This document shows, one piece after another, positions 45,852 to 57,330 of a stretch of DNA of 64,000 bases. The position numbers were made by a program, and so were the translations under genes. Numbering within the stretch: position 1 is the stretch's first letter; every line of letters starts with the position of its first letter. Origin of the DNA: Kondoa malvinella (taxonomy: Eukaryota; Basidiomycota; Agaricostilbomycetes; Agaricostilbales; Kondoaceae); NCBI GenBank assembly GCA_039545315.1, contig BCIM01000006.1:310001-374000 (forward strand), given 5' to 3'. The notes beneath the pieces were generated by a model. The model ran no database searches and was not told the DNA's origin. It saw nothing but the letters and a program-made list of their open reading frames with translations.

Positions 45852-47210
45852 TCACGTCCGCTTGCTGCTCTTACTACCAGACATGGCTCTGACACCAAGT
45901 ACGACAATCGCAAAGAGCGCAAGTCCAGCGCCATAGTGCATGATACCAAATGAAGATGATGCCCTGTCCGAACGTTAGACGTGCATTGGAAGAATTTGCA
46001 TGACTCACCCTTGGCACAGTGCCTCTAATTGGCCAGACTCTTCCAAAGCAGAGACTGCATCCGAGCCTACAACACTAAGCCTGATCCTTTCCACAATTCG
46101 CAGCACTCACCTCCAATATGCTGTTGCCCAATATAGACATTAGGCACGGTCCGCTGGCCACTCTTTTGCAGGAGGTAATCTTGCATGCGTCCACCTTCTT
46201 CGCCGAGCAGGTCCAGCTCAAAGATCTTTGGTTCCGACTTCTTGTTTGGGACTGCTGCAATGGCCTTCTTGGCCTTCTTTGACCCTATTTGGATGTCAGC
46301 TGTAGTAAAAAGAGCTAAGATGGAACAGTACATGGGCAATAGCTCTTGCTAAAGATGACAATGTGGTTTTGGGCAATCGCGTCCTGTTCACGTTTCACCC
46401 AAATCAGTGCTATAAAACGCAGACCAGATGAAGCCACGGACATCGACCTCCTGCTTGACATCTACCTGGCCCACTGCCGCAGCAGGCTTACGGTTCTACA
46501 CAAGTCTTCAGCTTGCAATTGCTGCATGAGAGTTGAGCTCACCAGAATGTCAAGAAGCTCGACATCGAATGTTAAAGTCGCATCGGCCGGGATCACAGGT
46601 GGATATCCGCGGGCGCCATAGCCTGTAGTGAAGCGCATCTCGTCGGCTACCTGGTCTGAGACTGAGACATGCTTGGACGCACCCATTGAACTTGGGATGG
46701 TCAGGATCCGAGTCTCTCCAATCTATCCACAGAAACGCAATCAGTAAGAACACTTGCTATACGGTCTCGCTACGCACACACATGTCAAGCAGGCCTTTCT
46801 CCCATCCCTGAATAACTTGCTGTACGCGATTGGTCTCATAATAAGAGAAGACACAGATGGATGACAATCGCACAACGTACTCCTGCTCCTATAGTGAACT
46901 GAAAAGGGCTTCCTCTAGTTCTGGACGAGTCGAACGTATCATCGTTTTCGAGCGTTCCGGTGTAGTGCTGCATCAAATATCAAAATTGAGCATGCAGACC
47001 TACGTACATACTCACCATAGACAGCTTGTCGCCATTTTGTGTTTGGATAGAACATTCCGAAGGCTTGTTGACGGTCTCTATAGAATCGCGTCATAAGCCT
47101 CAATTGGGGTCAACCTGCAGGCAGAAGGCCTTACTGATGTTGAGCTCTATTACTTTGGCACAGGCTGTAGCCAATAGGGCTAATAGAGGTAGAAGTGAGA
47201 GGTGCATCAT
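45852..47210 (-). CDS. Predicted ER fusion: signal peptide-FKBP prolyl isomerase-glutaredoxin-TM anchor
   Basis: Start MMHLSLLPLLALLATACA at 47210 is a signal peptide. Then KPSECSIQTQNGDKLSMHYT and an FKBP domain that keeps its pocket residues: HYTG, TFDSS, PFQFTIG, RVQQVIQGW, ETRILTIPSSMGYGARGYPP, IPADATLTFDVELLDI. A phase-0 intron leads to NRKPAAAVGQ, and another phase-0 intron to DAIAQNHIVIFSKSYCP. Together AVGQDAIAQN forms the expected first helix of a glutaredoxin. Active site CPWS (Trp codon made across an intron), then KKAKKAIAAV, FELDLLGEEGGRMQDYLLQK, QRTVPNVYIGQQHIGG, SDAVSALEESGQLEALCQG. A last exon, with a CTAAC branch site, adds SSSFGIMHYGAGLALFAIVV, LGVRAM and a basic tail ending SSKRT (stop 45852-45854). 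All joins keep frame. The alternative is two separate genes with no room for a promoter between. Confidence 0.7.
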
Positions 47211-47260
47211 GGTCACTCGCTGAGCAGCAGATCAATGCATCAACGCATTCGACAGTCTCC
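47045..47260. repeat. Direct repeat copy A (5' end of the FKBP-glutaredoxin gene)
   Basis: Matches 51199-51410 in the same orientation. It covers part of exon 2, intron 1, exon 1 with the start codons, and about 50 nt upstream. This is the functional copy. Confidence 0.88.
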
Positions 47261-47349
47261 GCGTTGTACGCTGGCAAGACTGCAGTCGAATGGAAACGTA
47301 GAGTTACCACTGTAGTGCATTCGTTATATTGTCCTTCCGCAACTCCAAG

Positions 47350-47743
47350 CAGATGCCCTTTCGTAATGTCGAGTCGGCGACTCCGTTCTTGTCAAAACAA
47401 CGCAACACCTACACATAGGTCAGTTTCACTCGCTAGTGGGACCAGCATTATTCGCTTGATGATCGCTTGTGTCAGGCATCGGCATCTCTAGGTCTTGCAA
47501 CCCCAGCTCCTTCTGTCATGTAGCTCCCGCAGTAGCTTGGGCTGCAAGGCTGATATGATTCGCACAATCCTTCATCCTTTGCCTAGCCTTTCGCGAGCTC
47601 TTTTGTGCAGTGCATGGGCTCATGCTGCTGCTGAGACAACAGGAACATTGCTCAGCGCTGGTCCTTGGCTGGCTTCGCTTTCGCTAGACCAGCCAGTCAC
47701 AATGACTCCGCTGATCGCAAGCGCTGTCTTTCTCGCGTAATTG
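47350..47743 (+). CDS. Possible small membrane-protein gene (weak)
   Basis: The plus strand from ATG 47353 reads MPFRNVESATPFLSKQRNTY. Later pieces ASASLGLATPAPS and SRALLCSAWAHAAAETTGTL, LSAGPWLASLSLDQPVTMTP and LIASAVFLA (stop near 47741) have gene-like composition and a hydrophobic end. The intron between the first and second pieces would create a stop at the obvious GTCAGT donor, so the model is not closed. It may be a real small gene with splice sites I misread, or chance. Confidence 0.25.
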
Positions 47744-48246
47744 CCAATGCCAATCTAGAGAAGCGAGCTGAGCTTCTTTGACTAAATCCTCTGTTCTGTA
47801 ATCGGGAATCCGGACAGATCGCTTCACTCGTCCCCGGCTCCTTCAGGCCTGGAGTATCCTGTTATCTTATCTCAGCTCGTCTGCTTGTTTCTATTTCTTT
47901 CTGCTTTTGAATGTATTGGGCGATCTTGCCTTTGCGTGTCCTACACCTATCTATCCGAGCAACGAGCTAGGACTAGGCCCGGTTATGATTCGTTCTGCGC
48001 GCTGACTCTCCGTCCGTATGATCAGCGGCCACTCAATCCTCCACGATATCAACTTGTGCTGGGACATAGGTAAGCGATCAATTGAAGCGAAGCGCGGATA
48101 CCAATTGTTTCAGCGAAACGAGGCTATTGGGATGAAAGGAATTATATAGAGTTTGGCTGATTGAGGCTATGGATTAAATTACATAATGCGTAGGAGAATA
48201 GGAGAAAGTCTACTGTACAGGATAGTTGACACGCCTTTGCATCACT
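47744..48246. other. Intergenic
   Basis: No coding exon supported. A 62-codon frame at 47885-48073 has no family features. Confidence 0.4.
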
Positions 48247-50702
48247 CTACTCCGCAGCAGCAAGCTCCTTGCAAGCCGAGTGAACCATGATCATACGGTT
48301 TTGGTGCATCGCCCTGCGGCACTCGTCTGTATTAGATGTGAGCATAGTACACTGAGGCCTGCTTACCGCATCTCTTCGCCAACTTGAAGTTTGTTGTAGC
48401 CGATTTCTGGTTGCATGTTCTTTGCAAGAGGGTCTGGGCCATTCATCCATTGACCAACCCAACGACGCAAGTCGAATTGTTCCCCTCGTGCTGCAGATTG
48501 GGTCTGCATAATGAACATCAGGACTTGACGAACACCCAGCAATTAAGATAGCTTGCCTTCTTTGCTATCATGTCGTAAGCTTCAACTAGAAGTGGCTTCC
48601 AATCTTGAACTGCAGCTGCTATCTTATCGTGCGCCCTAGTGAGATCGCGCTCCAACTTGTCCACGGTAGGGTAGCTCGTTCCGTCTCCTAACGAGCGCTG
48701 GCTGAGTGTTCCCCATCGAGCTGTTCCTTGCTTATCCAGGTACAAGTGGACTATGGCAAGGGTACCGACTGGATCGAACATATCCGGTGGAGGCGGAGGA
48801 CTCATCGGTTTCGTCAGGGCTGCGACGATCTTGCGGCTCTCGTGAAAGACTAGGTACAAAATCATTAGCGCCGTGTAGATAAGATTACACGAACAAGTAC
48901 CTAGACGTACTGTCAAACCCTCCATTTGGTAGCACATACCAAAGGTATCCTCTTCTAAGCCGGGCCACCCAAATCGACTGTAGAATTGTGGTGTCCGCCC
49001 CAAGATGACGGGGGTTTTAGCGCTTCTTGCAGGAGACTTCATTAGAAAGGCTATGCAATAATTTATAAGCCACGAAGCCACGAATGCAACATCGACATAC
49101 GAGGAAGAACCTGTTGAGGAAGATCATACAAGCTAGCAGCCCATGAGCCAAGAACGATAGCTGCAGCAAGGTCGTTGACGATTTGCGGAGTCGTGTGCTC
49201 ATCTAAGATCAGCTGAGCTTGGCCCAAAAATGATCTAATTCCAGTGGACATACCTCCCCAGGAATGCCCGCAAGCGCTGCGAATGTAGTCCAGCTCGAGA
49301 ACGCGGCATTGTCTGTAGACTATTTGCCGATCAGACCAGCCCTTGAGAGATGCCTCGGTCGCCTTCAGAGCATTGTCCACCTTCTCTTTGCGAGTGTAAT
49401 GTCTGATAGCTTCTTCGATATGGCCAATGTGCTGATTGAGAAGGGCTGGTATGTTCGCCTTCGTTTTGTACGATGCGTGCTCAGCGTGGCAGACCTTCAA
49501 GGCCATCTCAGCCTCCTTCTTGTTCCCGATACGCCTGGCCATGATTGACGCCAAAGAAAGGTGCCGTGTCAACACAGCCACATGTCGGCGGGCCTCGATG
49601 GCAACAGCCTCCTGATGGTTCTTCTGAATTTGTTCGATATCTTGATCCGGCAGGAAAGGGGGAATATCTGGTAGCTTCTCTTGATACTTTTTTAGGCTAC
49701 CGGCAAGAGACACTCCTGCTCCGCGTGTAGTGTCGACTGCCTTGGTCGGGGTTCCATCACGAAGGATGAAGGCTTCTCTGCAGTCAACTGCCCAAGATTG
49801 TAGTTCTCCCTTGCCAACGAGCGCCAACATCTCTTGTTCGCGAGTCTTTTCCATCCATGAGTATTCCGCCCGTGCCTTGATGAGATCTCTTCTGGCTTGG
49901 GCATTCTTAGCGACAGCTTGTTGGTACTTAGCCGGTGCTGCCTTCGCGAGCTCAACGAGCAAGAGGCCGGCCTTTAGCTTTGCCTGATGCTGTGTTACCG
50001 CTTTCAGAAATGCAGATCTTGCAGCCTCGCGCTGTTCGCCCAAGAGCTCAAGCCTCGCTAAGAGTTTTGCTTGGGCAGCAAAACGCGTGTTTTCGAACTT
50101 CGCATGACTCCAGCTTGCTAAGTCGCGAGCCAGCATTTCCCGCAAGTGCAGCAGGCTTGCACTCAAATCGTTTTGCTATGTTGACTAGCTGAGCACATCC
50201 ACGTCGAGTCGGTAGAAACGAACCTACAGTCTGATGACTGATCTTAAGATCCCAGATAGTCCCGATGGCGCTGGCTAGCTGCAATGCTGTGGTATTGGCG
50301 TTGTCGAGCTTGAAACTTCGGACGAAAGCGGTTGATGCGGATGCCCATGCCTATTGGTTCAATGATCACAGTTTCGGATAAGGGTCTGCATGTGACGCAC
50401 GACAAATTCGGCCTTGACGGCAAAAGATGGATGATTGGCTACTTCCTTGTCCATTTCATGCAGGTTGCGCACAATCGAAGGCTCTTGGTAGGCAGGCAGG
50501 CTGGACAACTTATCAGCTTGGACACGACACAAAGGACAGAAGAGGTAAGCGGAGCTTACTTTGCTCTGCCATCATTCCAATACTTCTTTGCTGCGTTGAG
50601 CATCAGCTTGCGGAATCTCTTCAAGTCAAAAGGAACAAGATTGGAGCCATTGCCGCATTTCCGTAGCTCTTCTAGCAGGTCTGTAGAAAGAGGCGTGGGC
50701 AT
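48247..50702 (-). CDS. Unrecognised helical protein
   Basis: Start MPTPLSTDLLEELRKCGNGS at 50702. Exons join as NLVPFDLKRFRKLMLNAAKK, then LSSLPAYQEPSIVRNLHEMD and NHPSFAVKAEF, then AWASASTAFVRSFKLDNANT and LQLASAIGTIWDLKISHQT, then QNDLSASLLHLREMLARDLA, followed by a long helical, Ala/Glu/Lys/Arg-rich exon (50120-49260). That exon contains EQREAARSAFLKAVTQHQAK and EQIQKNHQEAVAIEARRHVA, coiled-coil in character. Later exons give the region before FHESRKIVAALTKPMSPPPP and RWGTLSQRSLGDGTSYPTVD, ending DLRRWVGQWMNGPDPLAKN, IGYNKLQVGEEM and ACKELAAAE. About 700 residues, at least seven introns. The long helices recall BAR-like membrane-curving proteins, but this is only an impression. Confidence 0.6.
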
Positions 50703-51198
50703 CGTTGTTATGCTTGTGCTTGCAAGTATATCGATGGAAGAGCACGATCGCTATGGAAGAGGAAGAGGCGCATGGAGGTCAGGAAGAAGAGCGACGGCGA
50801 ACAGAAGACTTAGGCTGTATCCGAAATAGAGACAAAGGATTTTTGGAATGAACATTCTACATTGACCTCAATCACGTCGATATCGTACTTGTAGAGAACT
50901 TCTGAAATAAGATAGCTTTCAACTCAAATAGGAAGTTGAAACTAGAAAGACAGCTGTTGCCTGTCCAACGTTCGTGGTATCTTGTAGCGTCAATGCGCCG
51001 AAGCAATCCAGCATTCACGATAACGTGCGACAGCTGGACACTAGCTCAAAACGCGAGGAGTAGGCTTGCGGAGAACAAGGCCACATGCTATCTTCAACCG
51101 TTCTGTTTGTCCAATCCCGAAGATCAAGGCTGTGCGATGCTTCATTAGGAAGGAGTTGTACGAGCCAAATAAGACTCTTTTGCTGGCCTCTGACAGAT
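50703..51198. other. Intergenic upstream of the helical protein
   Basis: No coding exon supported. Purine-rich around 50740-50810. It holds the promoter of the minus-strand gene. Confidence 0.45.
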
Positions 51199-51410
51199 GG
51201 ATAGAGCATTCTGAAGGCTTGTTGACGGTTTCTATAGATTCGCGTCATAAGCCTCAATTGGGTTCAACCTGCAGGCAGAAGACCATACTGATGTCGAGCC
51301 CTGTCACTTTGGCGCAGGCTGTAGCCTGAATAGAGCTAATAGAGGTAGAAGTGAGAGGTGCATCATGGTTGCTCGCTTAGCGTCAATGCATGAACTCATC
51401 CGACAGTCTC
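51199..51410 (-). pseudogene. Decayed 5' fragment of the FKBP-glutaredoxin gene
   Basis: Same orientation as the functional gene 4.15 kb away. It contains the two ATG codons, the signal-peptide exon, intron 1 and the first part of exon 2, then stops matching inside exon 2. A 2-nt insertion in the signal-peptide exon (AGCCTGAATAG against AGCCAATAG on the plus strand) breaks the frame, and the intron donor has changed. It cannot encode the FKBP domain. It may keep promoter activity because upstream sequence was copied too. Confidence 0.85.
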
Positions 51411-51561
51411 AGCACCGTCTCGCATGACTGGCATCGTGACGCAAAAGCTGCAGCAGTGGAGAAATGCAAGCGGCTTGTAGCTCGATCCAGCCCAAACCGT
51501 ATTCCATGAGGGTATTCCATGCTTCTTATCTCGACTGAACCCCTTTCACTTTAACTCGGTC

Positions 51562-52452
51562 TTATACCTCTCCATGCCCCTCACCAAACGTCTCATAGCC
51601 TTCTCGCACCCTCTTCTTGACCGGACTGCCCATACTGTCCCTCTGCAAGCTCCTACTGCTCATTCGGCTCCTCATCGTATGACCCGCATCCAAAGCAGTA
51701 GCCGGCGTAACAACAGGTTCAATATCAATGATTTCGTTCTCATCTTCCGAAAGCGAATCTTCGTCATCTGAACCCATTGCATCAGCGATACTTTCTTCAT
51801 CTACGTCGACTAGGCGTTCGCGATAATGATAGCTTGCGTATCCTAGACCGAATGGGTTTTGTGCACGTCGAATACCGATAACGAGGACGAAACAGAGCCA
51901 GTGCGCTATGCTGAACAACAGTTGCGAGAGGAGGTAGATGGGGAACAGAGCCGAATACTTTGATGGTTCGTCTGTCCGGATATGTTGTACTAGCGCATTC
52001 GAGTAGAAGAGTAGCAGCAACAGGGTAATCTGTCAAGACGTTAACACTGCATGCAATGTTGGAGACCAGTCTCACAATGCAGCACGTTCCCACTACCCAT
52101 GCTCTTTCTCTGATACGCCTACTGACACCTATAGCAACGAGCACCAATGCCCTAGCGTGGTTCCATGCGAGCAACCAAGAAGCTTCTTTGCCTTGATCGA
52201 TTTTGGACAGCAGGACAGCAAACACCACAGCCGATATCAAGTCACACAAGGCCAACAGGGGGATCAGAAAGAAGCCCTGCTATGGTATAAGAAAGACGCT
52301 GGAGAGCTGGCATCCTAATCTACCTTTGGGCGCGGAAATGCCAAGTCATAGGATTCTGCTGCTTCCTTCGGTGTAATCAACAGGTAGGTAGACGAGGAAC
52401 GATGCAAGATTGGATGTGCGGGCGCATCATCTTGTGTTGGAGATTCGTTCAT
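51562..52452 (-). CDS. Unrecognised four-TM protein with acidic C-tail
   Basis: Start chosen at MNESPTQDDAPAHPILHRSS (52452); an ATG 81 nt upstream would add a basic peptide. It continues TYLLITPKEAAESYDLAFPR, then a phase-0 intron to GFFLIPLLALCDLISAVVFA (TM1) and SWLLAWNHARALVLVAIGVS (TM2). ERAWVVGTCC then joins ITLLLLFYSNALVQHI (TM3), and FPIYLLSQLLFSIAHWLCFV (TM4) follows. The cytosol-like tail holds QNPFGLGYASYHYRERLVDV, a strongly acidic run around DDEDSLSEDENEIID, and an Arg/Ser end; stop 51562-51564. About 290 residues. The four spans and linear tail resemble N-terminal membrane domains of fungal ABC-type proteins, but nothing allows a name. Confidence 0.65.
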
Positions 52453-54074
52453 GACATGGCGGTCTGAGCGAGACCAGGTCGTGAAGAAGTAATACAAGTG
52501 CATTGTTCGCACAGACTTTGTATACTTTTGCATTGCTCAGTATGGCCAGTACGACTCGTCCTATCGCTCCCGCTTCGTGTCTTCAGCAGATAAAGCACCT
52601 TCCATAGATGTATGGGCTTGAACATTGATGGCACCTGCGAAGCGCTTAGGCCCTTTCAAGCAACGCGATGCATCAGCTTACTGGGGTGTGTACCAGAGTG
52701 CAGACAGCTTCGAGTAAGAGGGGAACTTTACGTTGGTTTGGTTGAAGTAGACAAAGTCTGCGATGACACAATATCAGCTATAGCACATCTTAATGAGAAC
52801 CGACTTGCGTTGTTGTTGTTGCTACCGAACTAACCAGCAATGACAGAGCAGGCGGTTGAGCTAAACGGCAAGCTCCGCCAACCTAGCTCAAACATCAGTA
52901 ACAGTTGTAAGCTAGGGACCGACAGCCTACATGGGCCAATACGCGTTCATTAGTCTATTCGCTTCGCCCAATTGGCGCGTCCCCGTTGACTGCCTTCATG
53001 CTTATTCGACCAGATATTACTCGAACATACGGACGGCAGCTCAAGAGCATTCTTCAATGACCAGTGATCATCACATTCATAGAAAGCAATGTTCAACAAA
53101 TAAGAGAGCAAGCACGTAGCCAGGGGATGAAGTCGCGGTTTCCAGTAGACATAGAGCGTGCACACATAACGATCCTGTCGAGGAGGGACTCCAGGGCGCT
53201 CAAGAGGCCCAGACGAGACTAGTCTGAGTGAGATAAGTGCATCATGTAACAGAGTGCGTAAAAAGGAGAAAATGTGAAGAAAGAGAGAGAGCGCTGAGTT
53301 GCGCTGAGATGGACTTGACTGTTGCTTGCGTTGCTCTTGCATAGCTCGAATAATCGAGCAGAGACCGTTGCAGACCATGCATCCGACGCCGTAAAGCCAG
53401 CAAGCGTGAATGACGCAAAGGCGTTGATATTTATAATGTCACGACACAGATATCGCAGATCTAGGCTGAAACACTTAACAAAGCATTGGGTCATCTTTTC
53501 CCGTTTCTTTATACGCTGTGCAGCAGCAGTGCAACATATAGCAGTGCAGAAACGCGTGCAAAAGGAGCAGAGTTTCGAGCAAGGGGCCTAATTGCAAGCT
53601 ATGACGCGACGAACAGAACGCGACGAATGCTCGCTCATACCCTCCTTGATGAGACCAAAGCCTGCACGGCACGGGAGACAGAAGGGCAGAGAATAGACTT
53701 TAGCAACTGACAAACTGAATAGATAACGAGAGACGAGCTAGCCAACGCCAAACGGTTCAAACTGACGCGCTGAATGTCTCTCCCCAAATCTCCCACGAGT
53801 CTATTAATTGAAGCTTGCTCTCTCTCTCACCCAACTGCTCCTTCCTTCACGAAAAAGCCTGGTGCTTCAACACGCCTCACGCCGTCGAGATACTATACTT
53901 CTGCAAAGTTCACTTTGAAGGGACCAAGCTTTGCCTGAACCCGTGAAATTTTGGCGTCTATCTTGCCCTCCTCCCATTCATCAAACACTTTTCTTCTCAC
54001 TTCTGCATTCAGCCTCAAGCCTCGCTCCCACTCACACGACATCTTCAATCTGAACTTCTAATAATTGCACAAAC
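52453..54074. other. Long divergent intergenic region upstream of the PPS1-like gene
   Basis: 1.6 kb between divergent starts. No coding exon supported. The last 250 nt (53790-54060) are strongly C/T-rich (CTCTCTCTCTCACCC, TCTTCTCACTTCTGC), typical of fungal core promoters and leaders. A poly-purine segment lies at 53270-53300. Confidence 0.55.
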
Positions 54075-56910
54075 ATGGCAGCGACTTCGACCATGCACCC
54101 TTTGGCCATGCGCAGCTCTGGAGCGGGTAATGGACACACGTCAACAGTACAAAAAGCTTCACAAGCTGCTTCTCAACAATTGCGCTCGTCCACTTGCCAG
54201 GCTGCAAAGGAGTCGGCTGCACTTACCGCTCACATTCCCGCTACACGCTCACCTCGACCTGCACACAAAGTTTCTAAATCTCATGTACATGGCTTGCAAC
54301 GCGTAGAAGACTATCCTTCCCATCCAGCAAACCCAGAAATCAAAGTCTTGTCTGCTGCTCAGTACCACTCGCTTCAAGCTCAAGAGTCTGTGCTGGAAAC
54401 ACCCGAATCCATCCTTTTTCCTTGGCTCCATGGTGCTGATCAACGCGGAACTCAGCAAGCGTATTACTTTGGTTATGGTACGGGAGGTCTCAAAACACCA
54501 AGGTCCGTTCACACATTGAATGAAGATTCAACTAGATCTGACAGTTGCATCAGATTCCGTGGCTTGACTACAGTCACATGCGACAACGAAGCCATGTTCT
54601 TCCGTCCTCACTCGCGTCTCAACTCGCTCGCTTCCATTTCATCATACGCTTCTTCAGCCAGCTCTTCTTCCACTTCCAGCTCCGCCTCTTCCTTTGACAG
54701 CTCACTAGACCCATCACTACTCAGCGGGTCCTCGTCAGGCTATGGACCAGAAGCTCGCGGCGCTCTCCTCACTTCCGCTTTCCTACCCGAAGATCTGCTC
54801 CTCAAATCCGCCAACCCACGCTTCTCTCGCCCAGCCGTCCCCTTCAACATTAACCTTCGCAACTTCCGTCTTCAAGCAACCAAACTAGCCTCAGTCTCAG
54901 ACATTATCATCTACTCTGCTGATGGTCTCGCTTCACCCGATCTTTTACCTACCGCAGAACGCTTCCTTGCGGCTCAGAAAGAAATGCGAGCGACTCGACT
55001 GGCCGACGCCGACACTGTCGACGACCTGGTCGAATATCGCGTCTTTGTCGTTGAAGACCGATTCGAAATCTTTGAGCAATGCTACCCAGATCTGGTCGCT
55101 GTCGACATGAATGGTTTCGTACGCAACAAGGTCGACTTCTTTGATCGGGAAAAGGAAGAAATGCGTGTGTTGACGGAGGCGAGTCCGATTGCTGAAGGTG
55201 TTTGGTTGGGCAACACTCAAGATGTGCCTATTGCTCGAAATGGACATTTGGACCAAGCGAGAGTGGATTCAAGTGATGATTTGGGTATCCTCGTCGCCGC
55301 GTTGGAAACCGACACCTTGACCTACAACTCAATGCCGCTTCCCAAGCGAACGAAAATGTGCAGCAGCGATTCGTCTTCTTCTTTGGATCGGGATGAAATG
55401 GAGGATGGCAACCCGCATGGATTCAGTATCTGCATCGAGGCGCACGATAAGGCTCTAATGGCTTCAAGTGAAGGGTTGAAGGGTTACGAGAACATGCTCG
55501 ACCGCATTCACCGCAACGTCAAGCCTGGTCAGAATGTCGACCCAGCTCATATCGTGCACTTGGAGTGTCTGTCTACTGGCGATGCTTGCACTACTCAGCA
55601 TGCTTTGGACAGCTTGTAAGTTCCTTTTCCGCATTCCAATCATCGGTGTGCTCAAGAATTGGAATTACAGTGTCGAAAACATTGTACAATTGGTCCTTTG
55701 GATCCGCAGACAGACCAAGCGCCCGGAACCGATGCCGGCATCACCAGCTTCCATCTTCTCTCGTGGTCGAAAGGCTAAGAGCTCGCTCGGTCCAGAAGAT
55801 GCCTCTCGCTCTCCTCGCAACGTTCTCATTCACACCACCGATGGCTACACTGACACTTCTGTTCTCGCTCTCTGCTATGTCATGTACGACCGCGGCTGCA
55901 GCCTTCCTCAAGCCTACCTCCATCTTCAGCAAGAAGCGAACCGAAGCTTCTTTGTCTACCCGAACGATGTCGAGCTCCTCACTGTGCTGGAAACGCGTCT
56001 GCTCAGCTTGGCACATGAAGAGCGCCGTCTGGTACAGCCTGTTGAAGAGTCTTCTCCTCCGCCTGCTCCAGCTCTTTTCCGCTCTCGGTTCTCTCGCTCA
56101 AATTCGCCCTCTCTACCTATGCTCTCTCGCCAAGGATCATACCAGCAACCATCCATTTCAGAAAAGATGATTGCCGCTCCTTGGTTTTACAACATGCGCT
56201 TTGACGGTCACTTTCCTTCTCGCATTCTGCCTCATCTCTACCTTGGCAACTTGAACCACGCAACCAACGCGCTCATGCTCAAGGAACTTGGCATCACTCA
56301 TGTTGTCTCTATTGGCGAGTCTGCTCTGATTCCACCTCAAGACGGCAATGAATCGCCTGCCGCAACGGGCTTCGGCAATGTTCCTACCCATCTAAAAGCT
56401 CGCTTGCCTACTAATTCACTCTGGATCGAGCAAAAGATGGGCAACATTGAAGTGCTCGACTTGCAAGGCATCAGCGACGACGGTATTGATCCAATCAAGG
56501 GATTGTTTGACCGGTCGAACGAATTCATCGAGGATGCTAGGCTCAAGGGTGGAAAAGTGTTGGTGCATTGTCGCGTTGGCGTGTCGAGGTCTTCATCTTT
56601 GGTCATTGCGTATGTTATGAAGCATTGCGAGATGGATCTGCAATCAGCGTACTTGCTGGTGCGCAGCAGGAGATTGAACATTCTCATTCAGGTGAGCAGA
56701 ATGAGATTCTTTTCTGAGCTGTTAGCTTAGTGTTTTGTCCTTGCTGTCTTGCAGCCTACGGTCCTCTTCATGTGGTCTCTCCAATGGTTCGAAGCAGAAC
56801 TCAACCGTCGTCGCGTCGAAGCTGGCAAGCGTCCGATTGGCGGTCGATTGACTTGGGGCTACCTCTCTCGCGAGATGTGCGACCTCAACTACCGCTATCT
56901 TGGCTGCTGA
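54075..56910 (+). CDS. PPS1: Dual-specificity protein phosphatase, Pps1-like
   Basis: Cytosolic/nuclear phosphatase of the Pps1 kind, which in yeast acts on S-phase/cell-cycle signalling. The 514-codon first exon starts MAATSTMHPLAMRSSGAGNG and includes a Ser homopolymer-like run (54640-54730), NPEIKVLSAAQYHSLQAQES, FNINLRNFRLQATKLASVSD and DIIIYSADGL. An intron at 55617-55671 gives FVENIVQLVLWIRRQTKRPE. It then continues VLIHTTDGYTDTSVLALCYV, FDGHFPSRILPHLYLGNLNH, LKELGITHVVSIGESALIPP, and the catalytic loop GKVLVHCRVGVSRSSSLVIA (HCx5RS: Cys nucleophile and Arg), with Asp in LDLQGISDDG. The second intron follows LNILIQ, and the last exon is PTVLFMWSLQWFEAELNRRR through LNYRYLGC, stop at 56908-56910. 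About 900 residues. Confidence 0.93.
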
Positions 56911-57330
56911 GCACGTCCAGAAGGCAACAACTGTATCAAGCGATTCTAATTCTCCTTCATCACCTAATCACGTCAAGTCTTTCAACATTCACTGCATTTC
57001 ACCATCGGAAAACCAAACAGTTGTACTACACGCCTTTTCTTCATTCATCTACATCAATCAGGGTCTCTTCATTCGCTCACTCATTCCAATGAAAATGTAT
57101 CATCTTTCCAACGCATCAGGACAAGCAATTATGGGCAGGGTCATTCGTGGGTATTCGGGGCTGGGACGGGAACAGGGGTCTGCAAAATTGTATTACTAGC
57201 TTGTGTTTTATCATTATTCATCTGGGTTTCATTCTCGTGTTTGCTTTAAGTGTGCGGGCGGTCACGTGACATCTTGCCTTGCGAATTCGTCGAAGTCCTG
57301 AATTGCTTGTTGGACAACAACGATTTGACT
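56911..57330. other. Intergenic between PPS1-like gene and U2AF1
   Basis: 420 nt with no supported gene; holds the 3' end of the phosphatase gene and the U2AF1 promoter. Confidence 0.5.

Noticed and set aside
46388..47210. FKBP as a stand-alone gene ending at 46388
   Set aside because: Reading on without the last intron gives a tail without function, and the glutaredoxin would lose the start of its first helix and have no suitable ATG. It is kept only as the alternative to the fusion.
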